Positions 60,901-64,000 of a stretch of DNA of 64,000 nt are shown here, piece by piece. Positions within the stretch are counted from its first letter, which is position 1. Every line of letters begins with the position of its first letter. The position numbers and the translations under genes are program-made. This stretch comes from Bacteroidales bacterium (GTDB taxonomy: Bacteria > Bacteroidota > Bacteroidia > Bacteroidales > UBA6680): NCBI GenBank assembly GCA_025210735.1, contig JAOARD010000003.1:1-64000 (forward strand). The letters are read 5' to 3'. The notes below the pieces were generated by a model, which was not told the DNA's origin, searched no databases, and saw only the letters and a program-made list of their open reading frames with translations.

Positions 60901-63002
60901 TCAAAGTTAAGTGTTGCAACACCTCCTACAGCATTTGCTTTAGCAATTATCTCGCCATTCTGAACTATTGTAACCAATGCATTTGCAGGCACAACATTGT
61001 TTATTGTTAGTGTTGTTGCTCCACAGTTTATATCAGCAGGAAATTGAGCCGCTGCTGCCTCAGGTTTTTTAACCCAGATCTTCATTGCAGGGTCGCCAAA
61101 GTAGTGAAATAGTCTGTATGTATATATCTTATAAGATTCGTTTGAATCCCAAGTCTGTGTCATACGTACCAATCCCTGATTTACAACATCTCCCATTGTA
61201 CGGATACTGTTTGCTACACCTGATGGTCCCGGGTTTGGAATACCTGAACCAGTTCCGAATACAGGTATTATACCCGGATTTGGCCATATTGCATCTACCA
61301 TACCCAACGAAAAACCATCGTTGTTACCACTAAGGCTATAGTATGCTGCACCAACAACTCCTACGGCTCCACCACCTTCTTTACGAAGAAATTTCTCTGC
61401 AAAACACTCTGGTAATCTGAACTCTCCGGTATGACAGTTTATTGAGAATACAACAGGCAGTTTGTCGCCGTTTGTTAACGCATCAATATGGTTTGTAAGA
61501 AATTCCGGGTGTGCCCATCCTGTTCCTCCTGCATATCCATGATCTCTGTGGAACAGGTAGAATTTACCAGCATTTATTGAGGTTGTAATTTCATCTTTAC
61601 CACCATTCCAGTTAAATCCGTTTTTTCTAAGTAACTCATCAGGTATCTTCTCTCCTTTTGAGTAGTAACCCTTATTCCAGTTTGTTGGTGTGTTGGTACT
61701 CTTTGTATAATATATGCGCTCAACATCATATCCTCTTCCGGTAATATAGTCGCGTATATCTTCTGATGTATGACAGAAACGGCGTGCTGCATATCCATCA
61801 GGAGCTTCGTATCTGGCAACATCCTGAAACTGTGCACAGTTTACTCCATTCTGATAGAAGCTTGCATCGCTTACAGGATTCTTCTCGTAGTTTACAATCT
61901 TATCTATTACTACGTTTGCCTGCTCAGGGCTCTTTACAGATATACGTCCGTGTGCCATATCTGGTGTGTAGTCACCTGCCCCGTCCATACATGCATAGTA
62001 CAGGTCAGATGCATATGTCTCTCCATCTATCTGAAGATCCTGTCCTGGTACATGTTCGTTATCTCCTATGATAACAAAATAGCCTGGCTTTGTACTCCAG
62101 TTTTTGTATCTGCTGTGTATAGCTTCCATAACCTCATCAGAGGTCCACGAACCCTTAGATACAATATCAACCGAGTAACCTAACTGCGATTTCCATGTAG
62201 CAAGTTTACGTGCAGCAGGCATGAACCTGTCTATTGTTACAATGATATAGTCTTTTGAACCATCATCTGCTCTGCTTACCGATCTTTTTACAGATACACT
62301 CTCTTTGTTAAGAATAAAGTTACTGTAAGGTGTCTTCTCGTCAGAACGTTGATTAAACTCAACAGACTTACCGTTGTAGTTTACACGGTATACAATCTTA
62401 GAGTATACCCTCAGTTTCTTTGTTATGGGGTTAAACTGTACCGGACGTACCTGAATTGTTGCCATTGGCATACCCCTCATTGTCTGAACAGACAATACAT
62501 CAGCTATCTTAGCCGGAAAAAACGCATCTGTACTGTAGAGTTTCTCATCTCTTTTAAATTCCGGATCAGGAACTCCTTCAGTATCTCTTGCAGGTTCAAG
62601 AGCCGGATGCACATAGTACCCTGATACTTCGATAAATTCCGACTCAATAACATCAACTGTTACATTTACTCCTTGCGGAACTGCAATAATGTCGTTTCGC
62701 ATAGGCAGTGCAGGAGCTCCTGTCTGTCCCATTTTCCCGAAACCATAGATGTGCAAATAGTTATAGGTATCGCTTCCCCTTTTCTGATCTGATACCATGG
62801 CCCCTTTAAAATTGTATCTTACCTCAAGATACTGGCCTCTTACATCGTTCACAACCCTTGTGGGTTTAATAGCCTGAGCTCTGTCAACTGCACCTGTACT
62901 CTGCTTTGTAAAAGGCAGATATCTGTTCTGCGCATTTACAAATCCAATAGTAAAGAGACACAGAACGAGTGACAAAAACCCTGCTCGTAAAGATTTTCTC
63001 AT
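54951..63002 (-). CDS. Giant gingipain-type C25 peptidase with cadherin repeats and T9SS tail
   Basis: 2683 residues. Signal peptide (MRKSLRAGFLSLVLCLFTIG), propeptide (about 25-230), C25 domain with His488 in HRDHGY and Cys523 in SINCHTGEF. Then an Ig-like segment (about 645-725), a PKD domain (about 735-830), GEVED-like calcium-type domains (about 860-985 and 1180-1300), fibronectin III-like parts, a long beta-helix-like stretch, several cadherin-like repeats (about 1890-2590, NExP and VNVNETP linkers) and a type IX sorting domain (about 2600-2683, MYPNPAVNKVTV to MKLIKI). It would be secreted by T9SS and attached to the surface, degrading proteins. Confidence 0.9.
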   Translation of the reverse strand: MRKSLRAGFLSLVLCLFTIGFVNAQNRYLPFTKQSTGAVDRAQAIKPTRVVNDVRGQYLEVRYNFKGAMVSDQKRGSDTYNYLHIYGFGKMGQTGAPALPMRNDIIAVPQGVNVTVDVIESEFIEVSGYYVHPALEPARDTEGVPDPEFKRDEKLYSTDAFFPAKIADVLSVQTMRGMPMATIQVRPVQFNPITKKLRVYSKIVYRVNYNGKSVEFNQRSDEKTPYSNFILNKESVSVKRSVSRADDGSKDYIIVTIDRFMPAARKLATWKSQLGYSVDIVSKGSWTSDEVMEAIHSRYKNWSTKPGYFVIIGDNEHVPGQDLQIDGETYASDLYYACMDGAGDYTPDMAHGRISVKSPEQANVVIDKIVNYEKNPVSDASFYQNGVNCAQFQDVARYEAPDGYAARRFCHTSEDIRDYITGRGYDVERIYYTKSTNTPTNWNKGYYSKGEKIPDELLRKNGFNWNGGKDEITTSINAGKFYLFHRDHGYAGGTGWAHPEFLTNHIDALTNGDKLPVVFSINCHTGEFRLPECFAEKFLRKEGGGAVGVVGAAYYSLSGNNDGFSLGMVDAIWPNPGIIPVFGTGSGIPNPGPSGVANSIRTMGDVVNQGLVRMTQTWDSNESYKIYTYRLFHYFGDPAMKIWVKKPEAAAAQFPADINCGATTLTINNVVPANALVTIVQNGEIIAKANAVGGVATLNFDAIDNKYQTVVTVSAQDYDPVEKSYNVKGCTNAAVANFRAWPKQIIAGEALSVVTFTDESQYGPASWSWNFGSSDIEYKDGTSNSSQNPKVKYTKAGKYTVSLDATNANGTGKETKDNYITVYSKSADADCKPVTQNLSNAFGLGIRTFILKDIIHSSGTAVEDGGYKDFTNIFTNLVPGHSYDFTVKTGKNPERVRVYADLNRNGKFEDTESLIYSDEFKYEYKGSLTFPYAVTMGEMIRLRVISDYKSMDINSGCYSPYYGQVEDYSIVFVEGKPYVNTNGSHTPKFDGVTLAATLPSDGYSALTERGFVIAKHNKPTIDDIKEVVELSKPDFEKAVTGLDKNTDYYFRAFAKNKYGLSYGHVEKFSTLYDQPTAQPTDFAVNRELSTWIALEWKDAKTGLTPWGYLIKWSETSYDDITAPTDGVTDNGANSQMIQKGEEFAVLKNMKNSTKYYFKIFAYTNEGASIDYLTTGTIPQTEGTTLGKREYLPITYRGGEKIIKNFKFHTINNGAARPNKGYNDFTSMSTDVAPNKTYTMTLDVSHGNYTYYYTVWIDWNCDGWFDSTTDKYEFAGLKGGGVLSRDITVPADAKLGETTLRITGMYNKAPSSFGSHSYGSSEDYTVNVDADAKVKGLWTGAVSNDWNEKGNWDANEVPTDCDVTIPGGTPRSPLVTTDIDVNGYLRVRVGATIMFDGGDSDISDNIINQGSIMISNGAITVAKDLHNSATSIFRIEGGTLNCNDIRRDYTSTWAKGTIRLLGGTINARDVKFSLSDVNGYMSEGFTLNLKGSFGINQGGWMDGSTSRITGGKINFIKGDDVDRYIFASGDDVSMTLPAITINAEGQNINMIHADEKANNKTVTILGDLEILKGSLNTVVGDNFVEKMILKGGILNDGGSLNLDNTKVFVENDFRSRSDIVTGNDSEITLSNATESQRFDVVGDLTAVKFDNAFGVDVFGTATINKKFTVTKGVINLGYNSITLGADATFVTENNAYFTNTGEGALYKMFDVKNGASQSFAFPVNSEKKLATVTVTVPNVKSVSGKVGVSACKTASLALTSQSIVNAWLIKADKVYANTDVNISIDQTNININGKDRSKLYVADCPKTGVWNNKGLMLAADQPIVINGVKTDSYITAMYKPDAPAVSVSDQAGLAATFVGATDKMEYKIDGKDWQNIETDTKLYLNGPRELYVRYKATDKSIAGSKTADLDMDDTTVADPVLDNNVIDENKVAGTKVGDITILGAPSDAVFTAALAADSPNKDLFSVNSGAIVTDKPLDYENAISYTIKVDINYNAKSWTKEFVINVNNVNETPTNVELTPANIAENMAVNSEIGTLSTIDPDTGDTFTYTIDNTSDNKDAFVIIGDKLCSKIVFNKENKDLYKIKVRSTDKGGEYLVKELTITIDNINDIPTDISLSELEVNEKLPVDTEVANIIVADEDTGDAYTYELLSDAGGKFKISGNKILVAAKIYYLNGLSNTKKIKVAVTETVSGHKIEKEFTITILNVNDKPYIFSHGKDYKIDENVAVGTKVATLDYSDLDGDDVTFELLTNPNGLFKFDGDNLITAKDIDFETYPTVDIKVKADDGNGGTHTADFTITVNNVNEKPGDITLSAKEIAENSAVDTEVGTLSSTDPDAGDAVTLSLEDGVADNNQFAIVGGKLVNKAVFDYETKSSYTIKVKATDNDGLFTEKEFVINVTDVNEATLKAITLSSDNIAENVAAGTVVGSFVADVSRGAGESMTYSFDGNKINDFFVIDGDKLKSKIEFNFEDKASYDISIVGVDSEGTKVKAAFTINITDVNETPTDITFNSNGEVKSSAKAGYEVGTLTAADPDAANTFTFVITENDSKFEVKGNKLVTKADATNLDAKESVKVKATDNGGLFIEKTFEITVQKATSITDEAADNQISMYPNPAVNKVTVTISDMATINAEIFVYSLTGELVMYDTVKGNNASETVLNIDNLPVGEYIVVVRTDNSTKRMKLIKI

Positions 63003-63237
63003 AAAATTAGTTTGTTAATAAAATGTTTTTGTATTACAGAGACAATTATGAATCTGTTAAAGATTATTCATAAGGAAACTTTTTTTGCAAACTTCAGGTT
63101 ATAGAATTTAACTGTTGATTATTATATAATCTGTATGTGTTATAGTTTAGTTTCTCTGATAAATGTTCATAACAAATTCTATGGTCTCCAATATCCGAAT
63201 ATTACATTAAGAGTGTATATTCGTCGCCAAATCTAAC

Positions 63238-63245
63238 AAACAAAA
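63238..63245 (-). promoter_or_regulatory. Candidate -7 box of the protease gene
   Basis: Reverse strand TAGATTTG, followed by GCGAC, matches TAnnTTTG and resembles the boxes at 2317, 6316 and 9498. Confidence 0.45.
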
Positions 63246-63348
63246 TATCAAATTGAACAAACAATTATGTATAAATTTGTATACAATATGGGTATTTTTG
63301 TCTACAATATATCTACAACCACCACTCTACAACTCACGCAAAAAAAAA

Positions 63349-63370
63349 GCGAGCGTATAAAACGCTCACT
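63349..63370 (-). terminator. Terminator of the dehydrogenase gene
   Basis: GCGAGCGT and ACGCTCAC form a stem (one mismatch) with A-tract on the plus strand, i.e. a T-run for the reverse transcript ending at 63403. Confidence 0.75.
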
Positions 63371-63402
63371 TACAATCATATTTAAAAATAAGTTATAAAT
63401 CT

Positions 63403-64000
63403 CTATTTCTTGTTAATAAATGCTGACAGGTACTTATAATTATTTGTGAGATGACCTTTATGGGTTATTGTTGCATCCGTTATCATTGGATTTTCAAAAT
63501 CAGTAATCAATGTTGGTATAACATGTTTTAGCAACGATTCTCCAAAATCTTTAGATCCGCTACGCGGAAGTTCATTTGGCAGGTTGTCAACAGCCATCAC
63601 TGTTATATTATCTCTGTTTGTAAATGAGAACTCCTCCATCTCTGTTATCGGGTTATATCCGTAAAATGGTTCCTCAATTGTTGAAGCTCTTAATGTAGAT
63701 GGTATAGCCCCGTCCATATCGCAACTTACATCGGCAATAACAGATATATTAAAGTCGTCGTTTCTCATCTGCTCTTTTGTAAAGAATCGTGGCGATCCGG
63801 GCTCCCAGAAGTGGCATGCTACAAGTATATCGCACTCTTTTGCAAAAGGCATAAATGCCGATTCATAATTCTGTTTATTTTTAAGAAAGTCAAGAAACGA
63901 GAAGTCTTCACCATCTTTATGTTTAGCATAGTATCTGGGACCAATCATTGCCACAACAGGTTCCTTAAATTTTTTATACAGAAAATCTTTGGCAGATATT
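63403..64000 (-). CDS. Lysine-ketoglutarate reductase/saccharopine dehydrogenase-like enzyme, C-terminal part
   Basis: The frame is open to the right edge (199 residues visible), so the ATG at 63954 is internal. VIADVSCDMDGAIPSTL, then PFYGYNP, ITVMAVDNLPNELPRSGS and FGESLLKHVIP match the C-terminal half of the alanine dehydrogenase/LKR-SDH superfamily. These enzymes catalyse NAD(P)-dependent oxidation or reduction at amino-acid nitrogen. Substrate cannot be fixed from this part; lysine metabolism is the best guess. Confidence 0.8.
   Translation of the reverse strand, partial: ISAKDFLYKKFKEPVVAMIGPRYYAKHKDGEDFSFLDFLKNKQNYESAFMPFAKECDILVACHFWEPGSPRFFTKEQMRNDDFNISVIADVSCDMDGAIPSTLRASTIEEPFYGYNPITEMEEFSFTNRDNITVMAVDNLPNELPRSGSKDFGESLLKHVIPTLITDFENPMITDATITHKGHLTNNYKYLSAFINKK

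Larger units (their letters stand above)
63003..63402. other. Intergenic region upstream of the giant protease
   Basis: No gene. It holds the reverse promoter box at 63238 and the terminator at 63349; the 230 bases between box and ATG would be a long leader without evident structure. Confidence 0.5.

Noticed and set aside
54979..62624. Many plus-strand ORFs opposite the giant C25 protease
   Set aside because: They are shadows of the 2683-residue reverse gene, have low-complexity Ser/Leu/Val or Tyr/Cys-rich translations and no domain or start signals.

Overview
The window is chromosomal DNA of a low-GC Bacteroidota, most likely a Bacteroidales relative outside the genus Bacteroides. The evidence is promoter boxes of the type TAnnTTTG, a TonB receptor with an N-terminal carboxypeptidase-like domain, a PnuT-type thiamine transporter, an ssrA tag that reads GENNYALAA, and a giant gingipain-type protease with a type IX secretion tail.

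Left chromosomal part (1-14.9 kb). A repeat-rich secreted surface protein runs off the left edge on the minus strand. Divergent from it lies a thiamine salvage locus: TPP riboswitch, TonB receptor, pnuT and thiamine pyrophosphokinase, with a terminator and an own promoter before pnuT. Next come an exported TPR-CHAT protein, a small outer-membrane-like protein and a LytS/LytTR two-component pair. A GxxExxY PD-(D/E)XK gene sits between mirrored arrays of degenerate AGGAT repeats. A papain-like lipoprotein without the catalytic His and about 0.9 kb of decayed non-coding DNA follow. A Schlafen/AlbA_2 protein and an XRE regulator, perhaps left by an older element, lie just outside the prophage.

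Prophage (about 16485-53741, 37 kb). A temperate tailed phage sits in the 3' end of ssrA. A 19-bp exact repeat of the tmRNA end marks both borders and the tmRNA is kept intact. Modules from left to right: two paralogous repressors and a cro-like gene; exonuclease and primase-helicase; small early genes, one cut by an IS256-type element whose 8-bp target duplication allows the original frame to be rebuilt; an accessory membrane-protein block (25.4-28.8 kb); head protease, capsid and terminase; a reverse-strand block with two small ArdC-N-like proteins; portal, adaptors, tape measure and tail; two candidate small RNAs; M15 endolysin, holin-like proteins; integrase.

The strongest unlisted signal is a phage promoter family. 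TGTCCTTTA, followed 28 bases downstream (start to start) by TATATTG or a close variant, stands in front of five late transcription blocks: protease/capsid, portal, tape measure, tail tip and lysis. A phased decamer array of the same TGTCC core precedes the head genes. A second shared leader (GCTAACACATT, ending at the start codon) links a 55-residue ORF at 29119 with the reverse-strand ArdC block, suggesting a separate early or anti-defence class.

Right chromosomal part (53.7-64 kb): ssrA, a small lipoprotein, the 2683-residue C25 protease with PKD, fibronectin-like and cadherin-like repeats, and the C-terminal part of a lysine-ketoglutarate reductase/saccharopine dehydrogenase-like enzyme running off the right edge.
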